Assembly: GCA_002346545.1 (NCBI GenBank)
Contig: DEAA01000003.1
Coordinates: forward strand, 43,873 to 107,872
Direction: 5' to 3'
Source of the DNA: Acidobacteria bacterium UBA2994
GTDB lineage: Bacteria > Acidobacteriota > Vicinamibacteria > Vicinamibacterales > UBA8438
Length of the DNA stretch: 64,000 nt
Below the pieces are notes generated by a model. It was not told where the DNA came from and searched no databases. It was given only the letters and a program-made list of their open reading frames with translations. Position numbers and translations under genes: made by a program. Below are positions 53,849 to 62,863 of the stretch, piece after piece. Within the stretch, counting starts at the first letter, position 1. Every line of letters begins with the position of its first letter.

Positions 53849-55272
53849 GATGAGTATTCGATCACAGGCCGACGCAGGGAGGTGCCGGAGGCCTGTTCGA
53901 TGGCGTGGGCCAGCTGCAGGACACCGAGCTCGTCGCCAGGCCGACCCACAACCTGCAGGCCCACCGGGAGGCCGTCTGGAGTGAAGCCTGCCGGGACCGA
54001 CACGGCGGGCAGTTCAGTCACGCTAATGTGGTAGCAGGATTTCATCCAGTCGAGATAGGTGTCCAGCGCCACGTCGTTGATCTGAGTGACATAGGGTTGG
54101 TCGATCGGGAACGGGACGACTTGGCAGACGGGTAGCACTAGAAACGGGAACTGCTCCTGGAACTTGCGGCAGCGTTCGTCAAGCGCGGTGCGGAGACGTT
54201 CGGCGGCCCCGAGTTGCGGACCGGTGAGCGCACGCCCCGCTTCGATGTTCCAGACCACCGTGTCCTTGAGTTGGTCACGGTGCCGGTCGAGCAGGTCCCC
54301 GAATGCCAGCTCGAAATACCACGCTCGCCAGATCACGAAGATGTCGTCGGCGCCCGACAGGTCGGGCTCCGCCTCTTCGGTGACGCAGCCGAGCTCTTCG
54401 AGCTGTTGCCGGACTGGCGCAAGTGCCGTCAGCACGGCCGGTTCCACGGGCAGGCCGCCCAAGGTCTGGCTCCAGGCCACCCGGACGTTGGTCAGGTCTC
54501 GTTCAAGCTGCCCGCTGACTGGCGCGGCCGGCCACTCCCGGGATAGTGGATCGCGCGGGTCCGGCCCGGAGATCGCGTCCAGTAGAAGCGCTACGTCGGC
54601 CACCGTGCGGCCCATTGGTCCATGGACGTTGAAGGGAAAACGCGGAGCAGGGTTGGGCCAGCGCGGTACTCGGCCCGGTGTCGGACGAAGGCCGACCACG
54701 TTGCAGAAACTGGCGGGGTTGCGGAGCGATCCTCCGAGGTCGCTGCCATCGGCGAGCGACGTCATACAGGTGGCTAGCGCGACCGCCGAACCCCCGCTGC
54801 TTCCTCCGCAGGTGCGGTCGATCGCGTAGGGGTTTGCCGTGGCGCCGAAGACGGTGTTAAAGGTCTGCGAGCCGGCGCCAAGCTCCGGCGTATTGGTCTT
54901 GCCGAGGCTGATGGCTCCTGCCGCACGCTCACGCTGTACGATTAGGGCTGTCTCGGCCGGGACATGGTCGGCGAACACGGGTGAGCCGAACGTCGTCCGC
55001 ACACCGGCGGTCACAAACAGGTCCTTGTGCACGATCGGCAAGCCATGTAGCAGACCTAGGTCGCGACCCTGAGCCTGGGCCTCGTCGGCGGCCGCCGCGG
55101 CCGCGCGAGCGTGGTCGGCGACCACGGTGACGATGGCGTTCAGCTTCGGATTCACGGCTTCGATCCGGGCCAGGTGCACCTCGACGACCTCGCGGGCCGA
55201 GACGTGCTGGTGGCCGATCTCCTTGCGCAGCTCGCAGGCTGATAGGTCGACAAGGGTGGTGGCTGTCGTCAT
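53845..55272 (-). CDS. amidase (GatA-like signature family)
   Basis: 475 residues. The Ser-cisSer-Lys triad is visible: Lys83 in PIVHKDLF, Ser158 in CGGSSGGSAVALA and Ser182 in DGSDLGGSLRNPASF. Hydrolyses amides; it is not GatA, because no GatB/C neighbours are present. It is the first gene of the pair with the nitroreductase. The substrate is unknown. Confidence 0.93.
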   Translation of the reverse strand: MTTATTLVDLSACELRKEIGHQHVSAREVVEVHLARIEAVNPKLNAIVTVVADHARAAAAAADEAQAQGRDLGLLHGLPIVHKDLFVTAGVRTTFGSPVFADHVPAETALIVQRERAAGAISLGKTNTPELGAGSQTFNTVFGATANPYAIDRTCGGSSGGSAVALATCMTSLADGSDLGGSLRNPASFCNVVGLRPTPGRVPRWPNPAPRFPFNVHGPMGRTVADVALLLDAISGPDPRDPLSREWPAAPVSGQLERDLTNVRVAWSQTLGGLPVEPAVLTALAPVRQQLEELGCVTEEAEPDLSGADDIFVIWRAWYFELAFGDLLDRHRDQLKDTVVWNIEAGRALTGPQLGAAERLRTALDERCRKFQEQFPFLVLPVCQVVPFPIDQPYVTQINDVALDTYLDWMKSCYHISVTELPAVSVPAGFTPDGLPVGLQVVGRPGDELGVLQLAHAIEQASGTSLRRPVIEYSS

Positions 55273-55398
55273 GTGAGGGCCTATTCTACGGTGCCGTCGC
55301 GGTTCGACTTGCTGACGACGCTGCCCAGGGGTAGGCGGTCGGCGCCGCTCGTTCTAGCGCTTTGGATGACGATTGGGCGTCGAATACCCAAGAGTAGT

Positions 55399-55869
55399 TC
55401 AGGAACTAGACGTATGTTGGAGGCCATGACCGGCGTCGACGGTTGTGTAGAGCGCGTCGCCTCTGGCGACCTCTCTGTCATCGTCGTTGGTGACGATGGC
55501 GTCGGTATGGATGATCTTGCGGCCGACCCGGGTGGCCGTCGATACGCACGTGATCCGGCCGGCGGCCACTGGCCGGAGGTATTTCACCCGGAGATCAACG
55601 GTGACTAGACCACGACCGGCCAGTAATGAATCGCGCAGTTCGTCGGTCAGGAGCAGAGCATAGGCGGTTCCGGTATCGATCAGTGACGCGATCATGCCGC
55701 CATGAATCAGTCCCCCCGGACCGGCCAGATCTTCGCGCCAGGACATCTGAGTGGTGGAGCGACCGGGGGCAACCTCAATCACTTCGAGACCCACGAGGTT
55801 AAAGAAAGGGACCTTGCGGGCCGCCGCTAGGATCTGTTCCTGAAACTCTCGTGCGTCGGTGTTTGCCAT
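55399..55869 (-). CDS. PaaI-family hotdog thioesterase
   Basis: 156 residues. The hotdog core contains GPGGLIHGGMIASLIDTGTAYAL (catalytic Asp and backbone Gly region) and VDLRVKYLRPVAAGRI, the usual PaaI pattern. Hydrolyses aryl- or acyl-CoA esters. It lies 126 bases downstream of the amidase start; between them no other gene is visible. Confidence 0.92.
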   Translation of the reverse strand: MANTDAREFQEQILAAARKVPFFNLVGLEVIEVAPGRSTTQMSWREDLAGPGGLIHGGMIASLIDTGTAYALLLTDELRDSLLAGRGLVTVDLRVKYLRPVAAGRITCVSTATRVGRKIIHTDAIVTNDDDREVARGDALYTTVDAGHGLQHTSSS

Positions 55870-55939
55870 GGTGTTGTCGACGCGAACGTGCGGCGTCTGG
55901 CAAGTCGAGGCTGGTCGCGACGGACCGAAGAGATCTGCC

Positions 55940-56776
55940 TCAGTGGCTCATTGCGTAGAGGAGCACGTTGATGCCGAGCCCGTAGCCGTCTGGAGAGAAG
56001 CGTTCAAAGAACCGCGGGTCCTCACCCTCGCGCTCCCAGGCGTCGGCCACGTCGGTGTTGTGCGACATCAGGACCAGGATGCGGCCGTCCTCGTCGGTGA
56101 TGGCGCGCAGGTGCGCCTCGGCGCTGTCCGCACCACGCTCCGAGGTGTTACCTCCGTTCCAGCCCCAGAACTGGATCGCCGTGATCTGCGGTACCTTCTC
56201 GACAAACGATAGGGTGCGGAATACCGGATGTTCCAGCGGGACATCGTAGATGGGATATTCGGCCGGCGGAAGCACCCTAGCTATCTCCGAGGTCCAGTGC
56301 TCCCACGCGCGCGAGCCCCAAAAGTCGTCGACCCACAGGAATCCGCCCTTCAGCAGGTAATCACGGAGCCGGGTGACCTCCTCGCCGTTCAGCCCGATGG
56401 TGCCAACGTCGGCCGCCATGACGAACGGGCAGTTAAAGAGTTCGCGATCGGTCAGGGTGACGACCCAGTGATTGGGCTCTCCCCTTCGGTCGGTGCTGAT
56501 CGACGCCGTGGTCAGTTCCGAGAACCGGAACATCAAGTTAATGCCCGCATACGGGTAGTCGGTGCGCCACCCCATCCCGAGCTCTTCGTATCGCACGCTG
56601 GTGTAGGCCAGCTTGCAGAACGCGAAGTCGCGGTCCGGCATCGACGGGGGCGGCCAGCGGGCGGGGAAGTTGCCCTCGCGGAAATACTGTGCGCTCGCGG
56701 TTGCCGCGCTGCCAGCGACCAGCAGTAGGGCCAGCAGCGACGTCACACGGGATCGGCGAGCGGACGGTGCGGTCAT
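55940..56776 (-). CDS. DUF4159 exported protein
   Basis: 278 residues from ATG 56776, with a signal peptide ending ATASAQ. Blocks include FREGNFPARWPPP, DRDFAFCKLAYTSVRYEE, LRDYLLKGGFLWVDDFWGSR, EHPVFRTLSFVEKVPQI and the ending GYGLGINVLLYAM. The family function is unknown; its members are found near gliding or glutamine-amidotransferase-like genes in related phyla. A longer frame to 56893 would overlap the promoter of the divergent gene and is not used. Confidence 0.9.
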   Translation of the reverse strand: MTAPSARRSRVTSLLALLLVAGSAATASAQYFREGNFPARWPPPSMPDRDFAFCKLAYTSVRYEELGMGWRTDYPYAGINLMFRFSELTTASISTDRRGEPNHWVVTLTDRELFNCPFVMAADVGTIGLNGEEVTRLRDYLLKGGFLWVDDFWGSRAWEHWTSEIARVLPPAEYPIYDVPLEHPVFRTLSFVEKVPQITAIQFWGWNGGNTSERGADSAEAHLRAITDEDGRILVLMSHNTDVADAWEREGEDPRFFERFSPDGYGLGINVLLYAMSH

Positions 56777-56878
56777 CGATAGCGACCCGGCCAGCGCATC
56801 ACGCCAGCTTGGTGCCTCACAGCCTACGTCATCGCCAGGGCCTCTGGCAAAAGTGACCGCCCTGGTGAGACGCGCTCG

Positions 56879-56884
56879 TATAAT
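56879..56884 (+). promoter_or_regulatory. -10 box candidate for the PQQ-like propeller gene
   Basis: TATAAT, 24 bases before the ATG at 56909; the ribosome site GAGGGAGG precedes the start. No convincing -35 is seen at 17 bases. Confidence 0.4.
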
Positions 56885-56908
56885 CGCAGCCATCGTGAGG
56901 GAGGCGGC

Positions 56909-58141
56909 ATGAAGCAGGTGGAGAGGGGAGCCGTTGGGCTGGCTGGAGCAGTGCTGCTGGCGGGAGCCGCGCTCGCGGCGCAGGACTGGCCGCAGTTTCT
57001 TGGTCCGGCTCGTGATGGCGTCTACACGGGGCCCGCGCTTTCCACCAGCTGGCCGGCTGACGGCCCCACCGTGCTGTGGGAGCGCGAGATCGGGGCGGGT
57101 TTTGCCGGTCCGGTGGTCGTCGGCGACCGTCTAGCGCTCTTTCATCGGCGTGGCGGTGAAGAGGTCCTCGAGGGTATCAATGTCGCCAACGGGGCGACGG
57201 TCTGGACCCACGCCTACCGAACCACCTACCGTGACGACTTCGGGTTCGACGAAGGACCCCGTTCGGTGCCGGTCATAGAAGACGGCATCGTGTACACCTT
57301 CGGCGCGCAAGGTCAGCTGCATGCCGTGGATCTGACTACGGGCGCGGCGCTCTGGAGCGTCGACACGCACGACCGGTACCAGGTACGCAAAGGGTTCTTC
57401 GGGGCGGCCGGGTCACCCCTGGTTTCCGACGGACGGGTCATCGCCAACGTCGGCGGACAGCAGGGCGGCATCGTTGCGTTCGACGCCGCGACCGGGGACG
57501 AGCTGTGGACCGCCACCACCGACGAGGCGAGCTACTCATCACCGGTCGGCGCGACATTTGACGGCGATCCTTATGCGCTTTTCTTTACCCGGACTGGGTT
57601 GGTCGGTCTCGATCCGGTTTCAGGCAGCGTGCGCTTCGAGAAACGCTGGCGCTCGCGTCTCGGCGCCTCGGTCAACGCCGCCACGCCGCTGGTCAACGGG
57701 AACCGTATCTTCATTTCGTCTAGCTATGGTACCGGCGCGGCGCTCGTGCAGGTCGCGGCCGGCGAGCTAGTCGACGAGTGGGTGGGCGACGAGAGCATGA
57801 CGAATCACTACGCGACCGCGGTCCAGCGGGACGGTGTGCTGTACGGGTTTCATGGCCGGCAGGAGTACGGGCCGAGCCTACGCGCGGTTGAGCTCGATTC
57901 GGGCGAGGTGCTCTGGAGCGAGGATCGATATGGTGCCGGTAGCGTGACGCTCGCTGGCGAGCACCTTGTGATCATGCGAGAGTCCGGGGAGCTGGTGCTG
58001 GCGTTGGCTTCGCCCGACGGGTACCGTCTGTTGGCGAGCGCGGGCATACTCCGCGGTGTCGTACGTGCCTACCCGGCCCTTGCCGAGGGTCGGCTGTATG
58101 TGCGCAACAGCAACACGCTGATCGCGGTCGACCTACGGTAA
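56909..58141 (+). CDS. exported PQQ-binding-like beta-propeller protein
   Basis: 410 residues with a signal peptide ending ALAAQ. The mature protein starts DWPQFLGPARDGVYTG, the signature of PQQ-like/BamB-related eight-blade propellers, and repeats such as GIVYTFGAQGQLHAVDLTTG and ELWTATTDEASYSSPVGATF define the blades. No quinoprotein catalytic residues are evident, so an enzyme role is unlikely. It stands 12 bases upstream of an HMA-domain gene. Confidence 0.9.
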   Translation: MKQVERGAVGLAGAVLLAGAALAAQDWPQFLGPARDGVYTGPALSTSWPADGPTVLWEREIGAGFAGPVVVGDRLALFHRRGGEEVLEGINVANGATVWTHAYRTTYRDDFGFDEGPRSVPVIEDGIVYTFGAQGQLHAVDLTTGAALWSVDTHDRYQVRKGFFGAAGSPLVSDGRVIANVGGQQGGIVAFDAATGDELWTATTDEASYSSPVGATFDGDPYALFFTRTGLVGLDPVSGSVRFEKRWRSRLGASVNAATPLVNGNRIFISSSYGTGAALVQVAAGELVDEWVGDESMTNHYATAVQRDGVLYGFHGRQEYGPSLRAVELDSGEVLWSEDRYGAGSVTLAGEHLVIMRESGELVLALASPDGYRLLASAGILRGVVRAYPALAEGRLYVRNSNTLIAVDLR

Positions 58142-58153
58142 GGGGAGCACAGC

Positions 58154-58639
58154 ATGAGGAGACGTCTCCGTGTGTCGTCCGTGCTGGTCTCGATGGTGGC
58201 GCTCGTGACCTTGTCAGCCCAGTCTTCTGGGATGGTCGAGGCCCGGGTCGACGTCGAGTTGTCCTGTCCCTCCTGCGCGCAAGGGCTCGAGCGGCGGTTG
58301 GGTCGGATTGACCAGGTTGCGGCCGTGGCCGTGCGAGCCGATGACGGCCAGGTCGTGGTGACTCCTGAGCCTGGCACCGCAATCGATCTGATTGAGATCC
58401 GGGACGCGGTGCGCAACGCTGGTTTTATCCCGGATGCGATTCACGTGACCGCCGTGGGTGTGGTCGGGGGGGAGGAGATGCCGGAGCTCGAGCTCCCCAA
58501 TGGCGCCGTGCTGCGGCTAAAGGCAGGCGATGCAATGGTGCCTGCCTCGGGCCGGCCGGTCCGCCTCAGGGGCGTAGTGGAGTTTGGCGGGCGCGGTGAG
58601 CCCCCGGTGCTGCTCGTGCACACGGTCGACGCGTCCTGA
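58154..58639 (+). CDS. exported heavy-metal-associated (HMA) domain protein
   Basis: 161 residues. The signal peptide (about 1-22, ending LSAQS) is followed by a single HMA domain in which the metal-binding motif reads CPSCAQG (Cys38, Cys41). The rest is soluble. HMA domains are usually cytosolic or in ATPases; here the predicted location is periplasmic. It converges with the LOG gene, five bases apart. Likely co-transcribed with the propeller gene. Confidence 0.88.
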   Translation: MRRRLRVSSVLVSMVALVTLSAQSSGMVEARVDVELSCPSCAQGLERRLGRIDQVAAVAVRADDGQVVVTPEPGTAIDLIEIRDAVRNAGFIPDAIHVTAVGVVGGEEMPELELPNGAVLRLKAGDAMVPASGRPVRLRGVVEFGGRGEPPVLLVHTVDAS

Positions 58640-58644
58640 GCCGC

Positions 58645-59403
58645 TCAGGGCGCTCGGGGATCGGGGACGCGCGGCTCGCCCAGGATCAGCGACGGCCTTG
58701 GCACCCGCCGTTCTAGCAGACCGAATCGCTCGATCGTGTGTTTCTTGACGTGAGCGAGCGCTTCGTCCAGGTCGTCGGTCGTCAGCCACAGCGACAGATC
58801 TTTCGGACTGATCGCGCCCTCTCGTTCCATCCTGTGAATTAGGTGCAAGAGCCGGCGCCAGTAGCTGGTGCCCATCAGCACAATCGGGAAGCTGGCGACC
58901 TTTCCGGTCTGGACGAGAGTGAGCGCTTCGAATAATTCGTCCATGGTGCCGAAGCCGCCTGGCAAGGCGATGAACGCATACGAGTATTTGAACAGCAGCA
59001 CCTTCCGCACGAAGAAGTAGTGTGCCTGGACCGAGCGATCTAGATAGGGGTTGGTCGCTTCTTCGGACGGGAGCCGGATCGAGCAGGCGACCGAGCGACC
59101 GCCGGCTTCCTTGGCGCCACGGTTGGCGGCTTCCATGAGGCCAGGGCCTCCACCGGTCATCACCGTGAACCCCATGTCGGCCAGTCCCGCGCCCACGTCC
59201 CGTCCTAAGGCGTAGTACGGGTGGTCTTCCTTGAACCGGGCCGAACCGAACACCGTGACACAGGGGCCGACGAAGTGGAGACCTCGGAACCCGGTGATGA
59301 AATCCTTCACCGCCCGGAGGACTAGCAGGAAGTCGCGGCTCCGGCTGTGTGGACCTTCAAGCAGGATCTGCTCGTCGCGTTTTCGCGCATCCTGACGGGT
59401 CAT
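58645..59403 (-). CDS. LOG-family Rossmann-fold phosphoribohydrolase
   Basis: 252 residues. GGGPGLMEAANRGAKEAGG and PGGFGTMDELFEALTLVQTGK are the two diagnostic LOG/TIGR00730 motifs, containing catalytic Arg and Glu. Releases free bases from nucleoside monophosphates; related to cytokinin-activating enzymes. No neighbouring purine genes are seen. Confidence 0.95.
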   Translation of the reverse strand: MTRQDARKRDEQILLEGPHSRSRDFLLVLRAVKDFITGFRGLHFVGPCVTVFGSARFKEDHPYYALGRDVGAGLADMGFTVMTGGGPGLMEAANRGAKEAGGRSVACSIRLPSEEATNPYLDRSVQAHYFFVRKVLLFKYSYAFIALPGGFGTMDELFEALTLVQTGKVASFPIVLMGTSYWRRLLHLIHRMEREGAISPKDLSLWLTTDDLDEALAHVKKHTIERFGLLERRVPRPSLILGEPRVPDPRAP

Positions 59404-59423
59404 CGTAGTTTCCCAGACCGCTA

Positions 59424-60275
59424 CTAACCTTCGCCGCCGTCACCAGGCACCGTGACTCGGGCGAACCGTGGCGGACGCTTTTCGACGTAAGAGTTGACGC
59501 CTTCTTTGAAGTCCGTATGGGTCAGGCTTGCGGTCATGAGGTCGGCTGACTCGCGGAGCGCTCCACCCAGCGGCGCGTCTAGGTGCTTGTAGACCTGGTG
59601 CTTCATCGTCTGAAGCGCCAGTGGCGCCGAACGCGTTGACATCGTCACTAGATAGTCTCGGGTGGCGTCCAGTAACTGCTCGTGGGGCACTGTTCGGTTC
59701 ACGAGGCCCAGCCGTTCCGCCTCGGTGCCGTCGATCTTCCTGGCGCTGAGCAGCAGATCAAGCGCGCGTGCCGGGCCGACCAGCCTCGGCAGGATCCAGC
59801 TGATGCCGTGCTCGGCCACGAGACCACGCTGGGCAAAGGCGGTCGTGAAGAGCGCCTTATCGGAAGCGAACCGGATGTCGCACAGCATGGCGATCACGAA
59901 ACCGAGACCCGCACAGGGTCCATTGACCGCGGCGACGATCGGCTTCCGCACCGCCATAAGGTAGGTGTAGCCGAGCGCATAGTCTTCGCCGAGCATCTCG
60001 TAGTCGCCGGGGCGACCGGAGGTATCGTGGGTGATCGACGAGCGCGCCTGGCCCTCGCTCGCGGCCTGCAGGCCGCCCATGTCGGCTCCGGCGCAGAAGC
60101 CGCGACCAGCGCCGGTGAGCAGGATCGAGACGACCCGCTCGTCTGCCTCGGCCGCGGTCACCGCCTCTTGCAGCTCGCGGAGCATCGGCCCGGTCAGCGC
60201 GTTGAGACGGTCCGGCCGGTTCAGCGTGATGGTGGCGATTGGCTCGTCAACCGTGTAGTCGATGTTTTCGAACAT
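59424..60275 (-). CDS. enoyl-CoA hydratase/isomerase
   Basis: 283 residues of the crotonase fold. The oxyanion-hole stretches are GAGRGFCAGADMGGL and NGPCAGLGFVIAMLCDIRFAS; the catalytic Glu region follows in AQRGLVAEHGISWILP. The C-terminus helix pattern is complete. Converts enoyl-CoA to 3-hydroxyacyl-CoA and is a natural partner for the hydroxyacyl-CoA dehydrogenase at 3 kb. It lies 21 bases after the LOG start upstream. Confidence 0.94.
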   Translation of the reverse strand: MFENIDYTVDEPIATITLNRPDRLNALTGPMLRELQEAVTAAEADERVVSILLTGAGRGFCAGADMGGLQAASEGQARSSITHDTSGRPGDYEMLGEDYALGYTYLMAVRKPIVAAVNGPCAGLGFVIAMLCDIRFASDKALFTTAFAQRGLVAEHGISWILPRLVGPARALDLLLSARKIDGTEAERLGLVNRTVPHEQLLDATRDYLVTMSTRSAPLALQTMKHQVYKHLDAPLGGALRESADLMTASLTHTDFKEGVNSYVEKRPPRFARVTVPGDGGEG

Positions 60276-60539
60276 GAATGCGTCCTCCGCAGCGAATGTG
60301 GTGTGAGCCTATCGTCGATTCTCGAGGATGGCCAGTGTCGGTCCGATGCTGGAGAGGGGTGCCTTCAGACGTGCGGAGCGTGGCTGGTTGGGCTCTTGTT
60401 CGCTGAAGTGTCGACGGGATAGCGGCGTAAGCCTGATCGGGCAGGGTGACCGGGGTCGTCGGGGACACCGATGGCGGGGCTCTTCAAGGTTCCGTTGAAT
60501 CCAACAGGATGACGCCCCCACACTAAGCCGAAACCGCAC

Positions 60540-60548
60540 TGGTATCAT
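60540..60548 (+). promoter_or_regulatory. extended -10 box candidate of the SLC12 gene
   Basis: TGG followed by TATCAT (60543-60548), an extended -10, with 12 bases to the ATG. The remaining spacer 60276-60539 shows no other confident element. The short leader would leave little room for a ribosome site. Confidence 0.35.
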
Positions 60549-60560
60549 GGCCGTCCGGTC

Positions 60561-62858
60561 ATGGCAGGGTCCGACTCCAAGGAGCAGACGGCGGCAGGGC
60601 AGAAACGCCTCCTGGGCACCTTCGGGGGTGTGTTCACGCCCAGTATCCTTACCATCCTAGGCATCATTCTCTTTCGCCGGCTGGGCTATGTCGTTGGTGG
60701 GGCCGGTCTGCTGTCGGCGCTGCTCATGCTGGGGTTGGCGACCCTCATCTCGGTCAACACCAGCGTTTCGCTGTCGGCCATTGCCACCAACCGCAAGGTG
60801 CGCGGGGGCGGTGACTACTACCTGATCTCGCGGTCGCTGGGAGTCGAGTATGGCGGGGCTCTCGGCGTCCTGCTTTATTTGGCCCAGGCGGTCTCGGTGG
60901 CCTTCTACTGCGTGGGCTTCGGTGAAGGCGTCGCGGCGCTGACCGGCGGGGGAGCGCTGGTGGTGCAAGGCGCGGCGGCTACGGCGGCGGTGTGCCTGTT
61001 TGGGCTCGCCTACGCTGGGGCCGATCTGGCCACCCGGTTCCAGTACGTGATCATGGCCATTTTGGTGGCGGCGCTGACCTCGTTCTTCGTCGGGGCCTAC
61101 GGCGCTTTTGATCCGGTCCAACTCCAGGCCAATCTGTTCGCCGACCCGGACGTCGAGGTAGAGTTCTGGCCGCTGTTCGCCATCTTCTTCCCGGCGGTGA
61201 CGGGATTTACCCAGGGCGTCAGCATGTCGGGAGACCTGCGTGACGCCTCACGGAGCCTGCCGACTGGAACCTTCCTGGCGGTGGGGTTGTCGGCCGTCGT
61301 CTACGGGGCGGCGATCGTGATGTTCGCCGCGGCTCGTCCGCTTGCCGATTTGGCTGGCGACTACGAGGCGATGAGCGGGATCGCGACTGTAGGCTGGCTG
61401 ATCGGAGCCGGCGTGCTCTCGGCCACGCTGTCCTCGGCTCTTGCGTCGTTTTTAGGCGCGCCCCGCATCCTGCAGGCGTTGGCCGCCGACCGCCTCTTCA
61501 AGGGATTGGGCACCTTTGCTGCCGTCGACGCCGCCACCGGGAATCCTCGCCGCGCGGTCGTGCTGACCGGCATCATTGCCCTGGTGACGATCGTCGTGGG
61601 CGATCTGAATGCCATCGCGTCGGTCGTGTCGATGTTCTTTCTCATTTCGTACGGCCTACTCAACTACGCCACCTATATCGAAGCGACTGGAGCGAGCCCT
61701 GCGTTTCGGCCGCGGTTCCGCTGGTATGACGCGCGCGCCAGCCTCCTCGGCACGTTCATGTGCGGGGCGGTCATGCTGGCCATCGACCCGGCGGCGACAG
61801 CTGTGGCCGTGGCGCTCCTGTTTGCCGGTTACCAGTACCTGCGGTGGACGGCTGTGCCAACCCGGTGGCGCGACAGCCGGCGCGCCTATCGCTACCAGAA
61901 GGTGAAGGAGGGGCTGCGCGAGTTGGCCGACCAGAAGGAGAGCCCCGTCGATTGGCAGCCGCAGGTCCTGTTGTTTACCGACACCGAGAAACGTCGTGCG
62001 CCGATGCTTAAACTAGCCTCGTGGATCAGTGGCGGCACCGGTCTCATCACCGCCGTGCAGCTGCTCGAGGGCGACAGCGGGTCGGCCTCGGTGCAGGCGG
62101 CGCGCCAGTCGGCCGAGGCGAAGCTGCGGGCGGAGCTTCACCGCGAGAAGCTGGACGCCTATCCGCTCGTGCTCGCGGCCCCCAACCTGCCGATTGCCGC
62201 CATGACGCTGCTGCAGTCGTGGGGGATGGGACCGATCCGGGCCAACACCGTGGCCGTTAACTGGCTCGAGCACGAAGATGGAGCGTCGACCTCACCCACG
62301 CTTAGGTTTGGTCGGCTCCTGCAGCGCGCGATGTCGCTGGGGCACAACCTGGTGGTATTCGACGCTGGTGAGGATGACTGGCTTCGGCTGGCCGAGACGC
62401 TCGCGGAGAAGCGACGCATCGATGTCTGGTGGTCGGAGGATGATTCCTCGCGGTTGGCGCTGCTGTTTGCCTATTTGATGACCCGGACAGAGACCTGGGA
62501 AGATGCCGATCTCAGACTGCTGGCACCGGCACCGCAAGGGGGCGAGCAGAAGGTGGCGGCGAACCTGCGCTATCGCTTGGAGGAGCGTCGGATCGAGGCC
62601 GAGATCATCCCGGTGGTGGATGCCGATGCAGACGCCGTGGTCGAGTGGTCGGCGGATGCGACCATCGTGTTCCTGCCTCTCCAGGTTGAGGGGAGCTGTT
62701 TGTTGAACCCGTTTGGCGACCCGGTCGAACGGATTCCACGCGAACTGCCGCTGGTCACGATGGTGGCCGCCGCCCATGACATTGTGCTGCGGACCGAACC
62801 TGAGCCGAAGCCCTCTGTCGATGACGAGTCGCCAGATCCTGACGACGACGTCGACTAA
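60561..62858 (+). CDS. SLC12-type cation-chloride cotransporter-like permease (APC fold)
   Basis: 765 residues. Twelve TM segments in the first about 430 residues, with LGTFGGVFTPSILTILGIILF in TM1 and GGGDYYLISRSLGVEYGG in the TM2-3 region, the family hallmarks. The C-terminal about 300 residues are soluble and resemble the regulatory domain of eukaryotic NKCC/KCC proteins (LASWISGGTGLITAVQLLEGD, NPFGDPVERIPRELPLV). Bacterial relatives are not well characterised; K+, Na+ or amino-acid transport is inferred. A -10-like TATCAT lies 12 bases before the ATG. Confidence 0.9.
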   Translation: MAGSDSKEQTAAGQKRLLGTFGGVFTPSILTILGIILFRRLGYVVGGAGLLSALLMLGLATLISVNTSVSLSAIATNRKVRGGGDYYLISRSLGVEYGGALGVLLYLAQAVSVAFYCVGFGEGVAALTGGGALVVQGAAATAAVCLFGLAYAGADLATRFQYVIMAILVAALTSFFVGAYGAFDPVQLQANLFADPDVEVEFWPLFAIFFPAVTGFTQGVSMSGDLRDASRSLPTGTFLAVGLSAVVYGAAIVMFAAARPLADLAGDYEAMSGIATVGWLIGAGVLSATLSSALASFLGAPRILQALAADRLFKGLGTFAAVDAATGNPRRAVVLTGIIALVTIVVGDLNAIASVVSMFFLISYGLLNYATYIEATGASPAFRPRFRWYDARASLLGTFMCGAVMLAIDPAATAVAVALLFAGYQYLRWTAVPTRWRDSRRAYRYQKVKEGLRELADQKESPVDWQPQVLLFTDTEKRRAPMLKLASWISGGTGLITAVQLLEGDSGSASVQAARQSAEAKLRAELHREKLDAYPLVLAAPNLPIAAMTLLQSWGMGPIRANTVAVNWLEHEDGASTSPTLRFGRLLQRAMSLGHNLVVFDAGEDDWLRLAETLAEKRRIDVWWSEDDSSRLALLFAYLMTRTETWEDADLRLLAPAPQGGEQKVAANLRYRLEERRIEAEIIPVVDADADAVVEWSADATIVFLPLQVEGSCLLNPFGDPVERIPRELPLVTMVAAAHDIVLRTEPEPKPSVDDESPDPDDDVD

Positions 62859-62863
62859 GCTCC

